Below the pieces are notes generated by a model. That model was not told where the DNA came from, searched no databases, and saw only the letters and a program-made list of their open reading frames with translations. Made by a program: the position numbers and the translations under genes. A DNA stretch of 64,000 nt from Isoetes taiwanensis (lineage: Eukaryota; Streptophyta; Lycopodiopsida; Isoetales; Isoetaceae): assembly GCA_021234155.1 (NCBI GenBank), contig JAJEKV010000009.1, positions 11,540,546 to 11,604,545 of the forward strand, read 5' to 3'. Below, piece after piece: positions 10,791 to 20,950 of this stretch; position 1 is the first letter of the stretch; each line of letters begins with the position of its first letter.

Positions 10791-12190
10791 ATGTAAATAG
10801 ATTTTTACATATATAAATATCACTATGTGATTGCATGCCATTTGTTTTCTCCATTTGCACAAATAACTACCATTAATCTATTGTTTAAATTTAGTTTTTC
10901 TGATCTAGAGGAAAACTTTTTAGATTTTTTTTTAAGTTAGTTTTCTAAAGGTATGAGGTTTTTTTGCTGGCGGAAAATTTTCACGGTGTTCCAAAAATCG
11001 GGCCTCGGCCTTTACCAGGAAATTCAATTATGGGTGCTCTTCCATTTCCTCTTTGGGCTCGATCGCAGCTGGCAAGGAGGGCTGGCGCATGCCACGCCAC
11101 AATTGCTGAGCTCAAATTAGGGTTTGTGATTTTTGCATTCGTAATACATGTTTCTAATTTTTATTCAGAGCTATGGCCTGCCGCAAAGGATGCATTTATG
11201 AAATCATCCAGAGGTGTGCTTAATCTAGAAGTGTGGTCCTATTGTTGATTGAAAGCTCGATGGTGTTGTTCCTAATTCCTTTACCCTCTATTATGATGTG
11301 GAAGACATCGATTCTAGAATGGAAGCGAGCAAGTCGTCGTCAAGAAATCATCGGTTTCCTGCAAAATATGAGAGTTATTTTTCATTTTTTTGTATTTGTT
11401 GGGGTAGCTTCTTTTGATGATTCGCTATCTGCAAATTTTCTACCATCTGATAAGAGTTTTCTTCTCACAAACTTCTTGGTGAAATGGATATATGTAAATA
11501 GATTTTTACATGTATAAATATCACTATGTGATTGCATGCCATTTGTTTTCTCCATTTGCACAAATAACTACCATTAATCTTCTATTGTTTAAATTTAGTT
11601 TTTCCGATCTAGAGGAAAACTTTTTAGATTTTTTTTAAGTTAGTTTTCTAAGGTTATGAGGTTTTTTGCTGGCGGAAAATTTTCACAGTGTTCCAAAAAT
11701 CGGGCCTCGGCCTTTACCAGGAAATTCAATTATGGGTGCTCTTCCATTTCCTCTTTGGGCTCGATCGCAGCTCGCAGCTGGCAAGGAGGGCTGGCGCATG
11801 CCACGCCACGATTGCTAAGCTCAAATTAGGGTTTGTGATTTTTGCATTCGTAATACATGTTTCTATTTTTTATTCAGAGCTATGGCCTGCCGCAAAGGAT
11901 GCATTTATGAAATCATCCAGAGGTGTGGTTAATCTAGGTGTGGTCCTATGAAAGCTCGATGGCCTTGTTCCTAATTCCTTTACCCTCTATTATGATGTGG
12001 AAGACATCGATTCTAGAATGGAAGCGAGCAAGTCGTTGTCAAGAAATCATCGATTTCCTGCAAAATATGAGAGTTATTTTTCATTTTTTTGTATTTGTTG
12101 GGGTAGCTTCTTTTGATGATTCGCTATCTGCAAATTTTCTACCATCTGACATGAGTTTTCTTCTCATAAACTTCTTGGTGAAATGGATAT
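10791..12190 (+). repeat. 701-bp tandem duplication
   Basis: Copy 1 (10791-11491) and copy 2 (11492-12190) are adjacent and almost identical, with a few substitutions and an extra CTCGCAG near 11770. The unit contains a GC-richer stretch and an ATG in good context (ATGGCCTGCCGCAAAGG) that stays open for only about 16 codons, plus a 32-codon ORF near 11321. It could be a duplicated promoter and first exon, but no product was recognised. Confidence 0.9.
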
Positions 12191-13912
12191 GGTATCTGCA
12201 ATAAGCTTTTTAAATATATGGTGTATTTACTCTCTATATACTTCTGATACTTTTATGTTGCATATGCACATATATTGTATTATAAAACGGTGGAGCACAA
12301 GATCTTATATAGCACTTCTAACTTTACAGGTCGCAGAATCTGCATCTCTGGCATCCTTATCTTATCCACGGTTCAAATCCTGTGGACCTGCCTGTACGAT
12401 TTTTTACATTGTAAGCAATAATGTTTTGCTTTGGTTTTGACAAATGTCATCCCGATTGTTCATGATATGATGCTTCCTGTGCAATATGGCTTTTTCTGAA
12501 ATTGAAAAGGTTAAGAGTACTTATAGAATTTTACATGTTATAATAGCATTGCTATCTGAGAAAGGTACCATAATAAGATCTGTAAAAATGGTCCATAGAA
12601 CCAACCACAAGAAAAATAAACCAGGTTCAAAGCATTTCACTTCAGCAGTTGTCATGACTATTGCTGTTTTTGTAATTGAGGGAACAAGACATATCAATAT
12701 GGGTTCCCAGCCCTACTATCTATGAAAGATTTGCATGGAAGCTCTCTTCGATCAAAGAAACTCCATGCTTGCAACAAAAAGTTGATACTTCTCAGTGGGG
12801 GCTATTTGCTCACTGGATTTTAGAAGGTATGTGCCAAGGAGCTATGTTAAGATATGGCTATGTAGATTTTCTCTCTTATGTTCTCTAGAAATACTGAAGC
12901 CACTATTGATGTCCGGTTTTCTTTCTACTTTTCTTCCTTAATAAACTGACGAAAGATCCAACACCCAAGTTCTGAATCCCCCATAATAGTTGAACTGTCG
13001 AAATGTTAAACCTTTACATGCTTCAAAAGAAGCATTCTCTGTGTGATGCCTTGATGAGACTTAAAGTTTGCTGCATGTTCTATGTAAGTCATTTTTCCAA
13101 ATCCACTTCCTGTCTTTTATGTAGTTAGTGTACATCTGATGCGTTTTATAGAGAGCAAACTTCAAGGACATCTTCAAGACCTCGTAGATGCAGGATTTGT
13201 TTTCCATGCTATTGAATTCAATACTAGCGTCCAAGTTTTTGCATGTAAGAGAAACATAGAAGTAGGAGCTCTCCACTCAGTCTTGCCTTTGTCTACTTAC
13301 ATGTTTCTTATACTCCATATTTACTCTTACGTTTGAAAATAAGAAACCGCATGCAGTTTCTGTTCTTCATCTCATGCATAAATTCTAGATGTTATTATCC
13401 AATGTTCTGCAACTTTAGTCTCTGTTATGCAGAAATGCTAGATGCTATTGTCAAATAGTTTGAAATCGTAACAATGCTAGATGTTAGATGCACACACCTT
13501 AACGATCTGAAACTAGAGATATATGTCAACTTTGAGTAGATTTGTTGCACTTGCCGCTGCAAAGATGGATATGTTTCAAGAGTGAAAATTACAAAAACTT
13601 GAAGGACAGGTTTAGTGGTTACTCAAGGCTTTAGCATCTTTTCTACTGAAGGCTTCAACATCTTTTTTCTCTCACATGGTATCTGTTGCGTTCAATTGTA
13701 TGTCAAGGACCTACATAAACCCTTATAGCTTCAGGTTCTTAGGAGAAGAATCTATTTAGAAGCATAGTGATGTTGATCGCATTACACATAAGGATGGCAT
13801 ATCAAGAACCGGAGACAAGAATTAACTGCAAGATGGAAATACATGTCAAGATTCAATTTCAACATGATGTAAGTGGTTGGTATTCATTGTTGCACTTTTG
13901 CTACAGAAACGT
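12191..13912. other. Intergenic, no gene recognised
   Basis: Several short open frames exist (for example 12486-12725 and 13139-13336 on +), but none shows a recognisable domain, codon pattern or splice arrangement. The stretch ends at the left edge of the gypsy element. Its last five bases, AACGT (13908-13912), are the target duplicated by that element. Confidence 0.5.
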
Positions 13913-14508
13913 TGTTAGTCCTGTACGTCCTGGTACAGGACTATTCATGCACACGACGGACCAGGTCAAGGCCAAGGATCCACAATCAGGTGCAGGTCAG
14001 TCGTCAAAAGCCCCGCAAAAGACCAAGCAGCAGACCACGAAGGCCACGGGCATGAAGAGGTCGAGAACAGACAAATGACGACCCGTCAAGCGTCAGCGTC
14101 AGCGTCAGCGTCAACGTGATTTCAGGCATTTCAAGAGGCACCGCCAACATTCCTGCAAATCAGGCCTCCTTCCAGGAGTCGGCACCGAAATCAGTCAGTG
14201 TCTATATTGGGCCAAAGGCCATTGTACTATATATATGAGTATAGCTAGCCTTCAAGGGCTAGATGAGTTTTTGGTCTTATCTCACTTCTGTTTTCTCTCG
14301 ATTGCGAGAGCTCATGTATTATCATTGATATCAAAGAGTTTTGTTCTCATCATTGTGATCCTATTGTTTTCTTTTGGTTCTCTCTCTTTTCCTTTTCCTT
14401 GTTTCTTTTGCAAATCCCGCGTGACACATCTACCGGATTCTCCTGTTTGATCCACGGGTCCTCACGGAGGGCTATCTTGCAGGAGTTCCCGAACCCAGAC
14501 CCCAAACA
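13913..14508 (+). repeat. Gypsy 5' LTR (596 bp)
   Basis: Begins TGTTAGTCCTG and ends CCCAAACA. It contains tandem GTCAGC/GTCAAC hexamers (about 14085-14115), a TATA-like stretch (CTATATATATGAG near 14228) and a short hairpin CTAGCC-TTCAAG-GGCTAG just after it. The TATA position predicts transcription starting near 14260, making the following T-rich stretch R/U5. Confidence 0.95.
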
Positions 14509-14509
14509 C

Positions 14510-14527
14510 TGTCGCAGCTGCCGGGTC
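14510..14527 (+). promoter_or_regulatory. Primer binding site, tRNA-Asp-like
   Basis: TGTCGCAGCTGCCGGG starts 2 bases after the LTR and matches 13 of 16 positions of the TGGCGCCGTTGCCGGG primer site used by many Athila/Tat elements (complementary to tRNA-Asp; consensus from general knowledge). The mismatch at the third base, normally part of TGG, would weaken priming. Confidence 0.6.
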
Positions 14528-14555
14528 TGATTTTATTTTCCTTCTTTCTTTTATC

Positions 14556-16640
14556 ATGTCTGCCCGAGCTTTCACCCCAGAGGAGCTTTTTAGCCAGACG
14601 GCGTCTCGTTTGGAGCGCCATCAACGTCGCGAAGTTGCTCGCGATATGTATGACACTGGTTATGATATTGAGGGAGGCCATATTCGCTCACGAGCTCAAT
14701 CGGCGCCACCTACTCCTCGTGTTCACTCTCGTCCTGGCTCCCCTCCAACGTGTAAATATTGTTCCCAACCTCAGTCACCTCATCATACACCTGTTCAGCA
14801 ACCTCCAGCTTATTTCCACACTTCAGAGAGTGCCTACATTCATATCTCCTCTGGCCATACTCCTCTGCCTTCACAACCATCATCTTCCCCTGGAGGCATG
14901 GGTTATCCCCATGTCTCTTTTGGCTCTCCCCAGGTTCAGACATATCCTCAATCCCCTTCTTTTCAACAAACACTTCCCGTTTACACTCTTACTGATCTCA
15001 AACCTCATGACCATGGACCCTACGGTCCTCCACCACAGGAACCTCCTTTTGCACATCTTCAGGGTCTTTCTGCTCCTTTGCCACCCCATACGGAATCCAT
15101 GGAAGTTCCGCCCCATTATGTTCCTCCTTATACACCGCCTCTCTATGCACAAGGCCAGTCACAATCTTCTTTTCAGACTCTCAAACTGCCCTATCCCACT
15201 TTTGGCAGTACTAAAGGCAAACCATTGGATCAAATTGCTCAAGCCCACATGGAAGAATTTGAGGCTCTGGCTGTCCTAAATGGTCACGCTCAACCTCAAC
15301 TAAAGTTCCATATCTTTTCCACCACGCTACGGGGATCCCCTCATCAATGGCTCATGGCAAACAAAAGCCATTGGAAACAAAACTGGACAGACATGAAGAC
15401 TGCTTTCCTTTCTCATTATGGCACCACAGATGATGATCAACTTCTTCTCAAGCAACTCAATGATCTTCAGCAAGAGCCCACAGAGTCAGCCCGGGATTTT
15501 GCGGATCGTCTTCATATAACTCCTCAGCAAACTCCAAGAGTAGCCCACGCAGAGCCAGATCCTCGTCTGGTTTCTCCAAGGACTTCCTCCTGCGATCCGT
15601 CTCATGACTGAATACCTACGCCCCAAGACTTTGGAGCAGGCCATCGAACTCGTCAATCATTCAGTTAATGTTTCCTCCCGAGGCGTGGCCCTCCAGGAGC
15701 TACCCTTCATTCCTCCTGTCATGGTACCTCAGACTGCCGTTCAGCCTCAACACTCAAATCTTCAACGCAGTCAAATTTGGTGCCACCTCTGCAAATATCA
15801 AGGCCATTTGGCCAATGAGTGCAACTCCTCCAATGGCCCTCCTCATTGTAAACGCTGCAACATGTGCAATCATGCCACGGAAGAATGCACTCGTACTCAT
15901 CCTATGCCCTTCCGGCAAAAGATGGTTTATCAAGTCCCGACCACGCCTCAGCAACAGACGTCATACCAACCTCAGCCATTTCAAGCTCAACCACTTCAAC
16001 AGTATCAACAATCTTAGCAATCTCAGCAGCCAAGAGCACAAGGCAACCGTGCTCCTTTTGATCCTTCTAAAGCCCAGTGTTATCATTGTCTAGAATGGGA
16101 TCATACCACCACGGCATGCCCTCAACTTCCTCAAGTTCAAGTCCAACTTCCAGGCACGAATCAAACCACGTCAGTACGCCTCACAGCCTATCAACTTTGG
16201 ATAGCAAATGGCAAACAGGGCCCTCGTCCTGTTCTTCGAAAACCACCACGCGTGCCTCAACAATCAAGGTATCAACCATCTCCTGCCGCAACTCCTCCGA
16301 TGGATCAACAAGCCCAGGAAGAGATTTATCAGGCTCTAAATCCTCCAGTTCAACCGTCAAATTGGGTTGGTTTGGTTTCACGCCAGACCAGGGCGTCACG
16401 CCCCTTGACCATCCTTCCTCATGATACGCAACCTGCTTTTGCAGTTGATACGATCCCTCATGCTGAGGACAAAAAGGTTCACTTTGCCCCAGATCTGGAT
16501 AAACTCATGCCTCATGTCATGCCAAAAGTCAGACAAAGTATCCTCAACCTCATGCAGGCTGCTGAAGGACGAACACTGGCTAATGTGCACGCCACCACCA
16601 GAGCTCAGCAGCGTCTCAGGCTGCACCTCTGTCCTCTCAC
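14556..16640 (+). pseudogene. Gypsy gag (capsid and zinc knuckles), frameshifted
   Basis: The ORF opens at ATG 14556 with a Pro/Gln/His-rich N-terminal third, then a capsid-type stretch (about 15215-15520, with FHIFSTTLRGSPHQWLMANK and AFLSHYGTTDDDQLLLKQL). A frameshift between about 15520 and 15600 moves the frame to one that continues with LRPKTLEQAIELVN. Three CCHC knuckles follow: CHLCKYQGHLANEC, CKRCNMCNHATEEC and CYHCLEWDHTTTAC. A TAG at 16015-16017 lies between the second and third, in a Gln-rich run. Gag packages element RNA into virus-like particles. This copy needs two repairs to be read through, so it is probably non-functional. Confidence 0.88.
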
Positions 16641-19600
16641 ACTCCACGCTCTCAGCAATCTCCTAACATTGCTGCTGAGGTGGAGCTTCTCAAAGAAGTT
16701 GCTGCTTCATTACCACCGTCTCCTGCTCCCTTGGATCCAGCTGATCCATTTTCTCATGTTCCCTTGGAACTCTAGGAAGAGCTTGCAAAAATCAAGATTC
16801 CATTGAGTTTAGCAACAATTTTGAAATTGTGTCCTGCTCTCAAGGACCAGTTGCCCCTTCCCACGGTTCTGGTTGGGGCTATGGCTACCTCTACACCCAC
16901 GGTGCATGCCACGGTGGACAATCAACAAGTCAATCATATCCAGATTGATGGTGGAAGTGCTGTTAATCTCATTACTGATAAGCTTAGAAAGCAATTGGGC
17001 ATCAAACAACTTTACCGTGCCCCTTATGATATCAAGTTGGCCAATGGTCATATCACGCGCCCTCAAGGCGTCACACCCCTTCTCCACATCAATATAGGAG
17101 AACTCAGATTCCCTCTCGAATTTGGTGTTTGGAAAGCCGACGAAGATCCCGGCGATTATGAAATGTTGGTAGGCAGACCTTTTCTCCGTCAGGCCAAAAG
17201 TATTCATTACTGGGCCACGGACCAGCTCGTCATTACAGATGGTCATCTCAATGCCACCATGCATTTGGAAACCGACAAGATCATCTCGGTCGAACATGCT
17301 GAACCCTCTCTCTCAGACACCGATTCTGACGAAGCCCAAAACATCTATCATGTACAGGCTCCCCCTGCGAGTCTGCCTCTGTCATCCTACCCTGAATATG
17401 CTGATCCATGGGGCGAGATGACTCTCGATCAGGACCAGGTTGTGGCTGCTTTACTCGACCCCTATCTGGCTCCTTGCAATCGCATCCAACGCATCGATCA
17501 TAGTTCAGATACAGAACTTCCTCCCGACATGGTGGATGTACATGCCGTCATGAAGCAACCAGTGCTTGATGATGCTCAGCAACCACTTTTTTTCACCACG
17601 CAGAATGCAGCTCATCCCATCATGTTCCAACCTCCTGCTCATGTTGTTCAAGACACGGAAGTCGTTCCACACATTCAGACTCCTGAAGTGGAGATTGTGG
17701 ACGTTGGCAACAATCAGCCCGTCCGCCTTGCTGCCAATCTCCCGACCACCTATCGCAAACGCGCCATCACGCTTTTCAAAAAATCAAACACATTTTTGCC
17801 TGGAGCTATAAAGATCTTCGGGGTATCAACAAAAACTTGGGGGAACTCACCATTCCTACCAAACCAGATGCACGTCCTGTCTAGCAACAACCCCAATTAC
17901 CGTAACCGTGTCAAGGCCGAAATTGATAAACCCCTTGCTGCCGGCTTGATTTATGAGGTCAAACATTCTGAATGGGTGAACCCCATCGTCATTGCTCTCA
18001 AACACAACAGTAAGATCCGCGTCTGCGTGGACTATCGCAAACTCAATCAGGCCACGGAGCGTGATCACTTCCCACTTCCCTTCACAGACCAAGTTCTGGA
18101 AGAGGTCGCTGGTCATGAAATGTACTCCTTCATGGATGGTTTTTCAGGCTACAATCAAATTTCAATCAAAGAAGCTGATCAACTAAAGACTACCTTCACC
18201 ACCCCGTGGGGCACTTTTGGTTCCTTTTGGGTTATCAAACTCTCCATCAATGTTTCAACGCATCATGCTCTCGGTTTTTCATGATTATATGAAGGAGAAA
18301 CCCTTTTTCCAGATTTTTCAAGATGACTTTTCCGCCTACAGTTCCATGGATGACCAACTGGATAAATTAGAGCTCATCTTTCAGAAATGTGATGAGTCTG
18401 GCATTAGTCTCAATCCTGAGAAATGCACCTTCCGCGTCACCTCTGGTGTTCTGTTAGGACATGTGGTCAGTAAAGCAGGTAAGGCCACGGATCCTGCTAA
18501 AATCAGTTGCGTGCTTAAAGCTCAAGCACCATCTAATATCAAGGAGATACGTTCTTTCCTGGGCAAGGTAAATTATTATTCCACCTTCATTCCTGGACTT
18601 GCCGCCATTGCTGATCCCATTCATAAACTCACGGGTGATGAATCCACTTGGGCTTGGAATTCCCAGGCGGATGCTGCTTTCCAACAGTTGAAGATTTTGC
18701 TTACTCAGGCCCCCGTGCTTGTTCCTCCTCAATGGGACAAGCCTTTTCATGTTTATGTCGATGTCTCCGCATTTGCTATTGGTGTTGTCCTCTCACAAGC
18801 ATTTGGCGCGCACACAGATAAACCGAATCGTTATACCAGCAGAAAACTCAATCCTGCTGAGCGCAACTACTCTGCCACCGAGAGGGAGGCATTGGGCTTA
18901 ATTTTTTGTGTCCAATGCTTCCGTCATTATTTGTTGGGCAGTCAGATCAAATTCTTTGTTGATCATCAGGCACTTCTTTATTTGATCAACAAGTCCACGC
19001 CCACGGGCAGGATTGCTCGTTGGGTCCTTCTGCTGCAAGAATTCGCTCCTTTTGAAATCGTTCATAAGGCTGGCAAATCTCATGTTGTACCAGATTATCT
19101 CTCACGCATCCACACAGATGATCCCTCCGCAGGTGTTTCAGATGCCTTTCCTGACGCACAGCTGTTTTTGGTCACGACCACGCCCCATTGGTTTCATAAC
19201 TTCCAGCAGTATCTTCTCACTGGTGCTCTTCCCTCCGAAGATCACACGCTCTCTCCAGAAAAGCTTCAATCACGCCGCCGTCAGTTTCTCCGAGAGGTTC
19301 GTGACTATACCATGGTTGCGGGCCATCTGTACAAACGCGGTAAGGATATGGTCCTTCGACGCTGTGTTCTTCCTCATGAAGTGCCCAATATCGTTCGACA
19401 TGCCCATGAAGGGCTTGGTGGTGGTCATTTTCATGGTGACACCACGGCACGCAAAATACTTCTCGCAGGCTATTTCTAGCCCACGCTCTTCAAGGATGCC
19501 CACGCTCACGCCCGCACGTGTGATGTCTGTCAGCGTGTGGGTCGGCCCACGGCCCGTGACGCTCTCCCGTTGACGCCGATCGCCACGCCACTTCCCTTCA

Positions 19601-20516
19601 GCAAATGGGGAATGGACTTTGTGGGGCCCATCGATCCTCCCGCGCGGCACACCCGTGCCCGCTACATTCTGGTCATCACTGATTACGCTACCAAATGGGC
19701 TGAGGCTTGTGCCCTTCCAGACAACACTGCCGCAAGCACAGCCAAGGTCCTCTATACATACATCATCACGCGTTTTGGCTGTCCCACGGAACTGGTCAGT
19801 GATGAGGTGTTCATTTTGTCAATCACACCATCAAAGAGCTGACGGATTATCTGCTGATCCATCATCGCAAAAGCACACCTTACTATCCTCAAGGGAATGG
19901 TTTGGCGGAAAGCACCAACAAAACTCTCATCACTATTCTAAAGAAAATCTGTGATGCCTCTCGCACGGATTGACACGAAAAGTTACCTACTGTTCTTTGG
20001 GCTTACAACTGCTGTTTCAAGATTGCTACTGGTCATACTCCTTTTAAGTTGGTTTATGGTCAAGAAGCTTTGATGCCCTTTGAATATGTTCTTCCGACAC
20101 TTCGATTTCAACTTGCTACCACTCATAACCCACCTGCAGCTCTTCAAGAACGAGTTTACCAACTAGAACAGTTGGACGAACTTAGGCGAGATGCATATAT
20201 TCGGGTTCTTCATGGTCAACAGTTAAGGAAATCTTTGCATGAGAAACATCTGCGAGCCAAAACTTTTCAAGAAGGTGATTTGGTTTTGCTTTATGATTCT
20301 CGTTACAAAAATTTTCCAAGGAAGTTAAAGTTCAGATGGCTTGGTCCTTATCACATCATTCAAGTTGTACAACCCAGCGTTTTCAAGGCAGAATTAGATG
20401 GCACTCCATTACCTACACTGGTTAATGGCTTTCGCCTAAAACAATTTCATATAGAAGATACAGACAGTCATACACATGATGCACAACAAAATTCTGACTC
20501 CACAGATAGTGACTAA
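16640..20516 (+). pseudogene. Gypsy pol: protease, RT, RNase H, integrase, with frameshifts and stops
   Basis: Protease: QIDGGSAVNLITDKL near 16940-16985, the Asp-Gly-Gly-Ser variant common in plant gypsy elements. RT: VCVDYRKLNQATERDHFPLP and SFMDGFSGYNQI, then, after a one-base shift near 18216, VPFGLSNSPSMFQR and the catalytic box IFQDDFSAYS (Q in place of the usual second residue). RNase H: HVYVDVSAFAIGVVL, YSATEREAL and the end VPDYLSRIH. Integrase: a His-His-Cys-Cys finger (HAHEGLGGGHFHG to CDVCQR), GMDFVGPID, TELVSD, a one-base loss near 19808, then TPYYPQGNGLAE. A GPY-like end (RWLGPYHIIQVV) follows. In-frame stops are TAG 16773-16775, TAG 19477-19479 and TGA 19971-19973. The copy is dead in cis. 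Confidence 0.92.
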
Positions 20517-20648
20517 AGCGGCATATTTATATTTATAGTAGAGGTGAAAAACAAAAGTGGGCATTGCCCATATACATCCGCTATGAGCAGAGCCCTATTT
20601 ACAAAATGGACAGAGCCCTATTTACAAAATCCTAAGTTAAAACCACCC

Positions 20649-20903
20649 CTACTCCGGGTTTGGAGCAGAGCTTATGCAGAGGATGTGGTAGAGGTTTTGC
20701 TCAGGATCCCAGCGCAGATGCAGCACCACCTCCATGGCATTCGTTAGCGGGTCGGGATGCTCAGCCATCCCACTGCACCACCCGTCCATAGGAATACCGC
20801 GGTTACGGCATTTCCAGAGGTCAAGATCATTCATCTTACAGGTAATCCACTCCTGGCAGTTCGTCGGCATAGTGCAGTTTTCATTCAGCGCTGCCATGCT
20901 CAT
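20649..20903 (-). CDS. Antisense ORF inside the gypsy element, 84 aa, unknown function
   Basis: The minus-strand ORF starts at ATG 20903 and is intact to its stop at 20649. It begins MSMAALNENCTMPTNCQEW, is rich in Cys, Trp and Met, and contains DLDLWKCRNRGIPMDGWC and EVVLHLRWDPEQNLYHILC. No signal peptide, membrane segment or known domain was recognised. A minus-strand TATA box (CTATATAAG, 20950-20942) lies about 40 bp before the ATG, which would give a very short leader. Antisense ORFs in the same pol-to-LTR position are known in some grass gypsy elements (general knowledge), so this may be one of that class. A chance ORF of this length is possible. The TATA box makes it more credible. Confidence 0.5.
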   Translation of the reverse strand: MSMAALNENCTMPTNCQEWITCKMNDLDLWKCRNRGIPMDGWCSGMAEHPDPLTNAMEVVLHLRWDPEQNLYHILCISSAPNPE

Positions 20904-20941
20904 GATCACGATCTGGTGTCTCAGCTTCGACCACTGCTCGT

Positions 20942-20950
20942 CTTATATAG
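20942..20950 (-). promoter_or_regulatory. Minus-strand TATA box for the antisense ORF
   Basis: Read on the minus strand the sequence is CTATATAAG, a close match to the plant TATA consensus, 39 bp upstream of the antisense ATG at 20903. ATTGG sequences (reverse CCAAT) occur about 30-45 bp further upstream. Placement fits a core promoter, but no transcript evidence exists here. Confidence 0.5.

Noticed and set aside
12330-12400. tRNA-like T-loop (GGTTCAAATCC) after a short stem
   Set aside because: No matching acceptor, D arm or anticodon arm could be folded at the right distances.
14635-15279. Long alternative frame of 214 codons across gypsy gag
   Set aside because: It is a shadow of the Pro/His-rich gag frame; the low-complexity codons keep other frames open.
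16809-17297. 162-codon minus-strand frame opposite the gypsy protease
   Set aside because: It is complementary to the protease region and shows no independent motif or promoter, unlike the antisense ORF at 20649.
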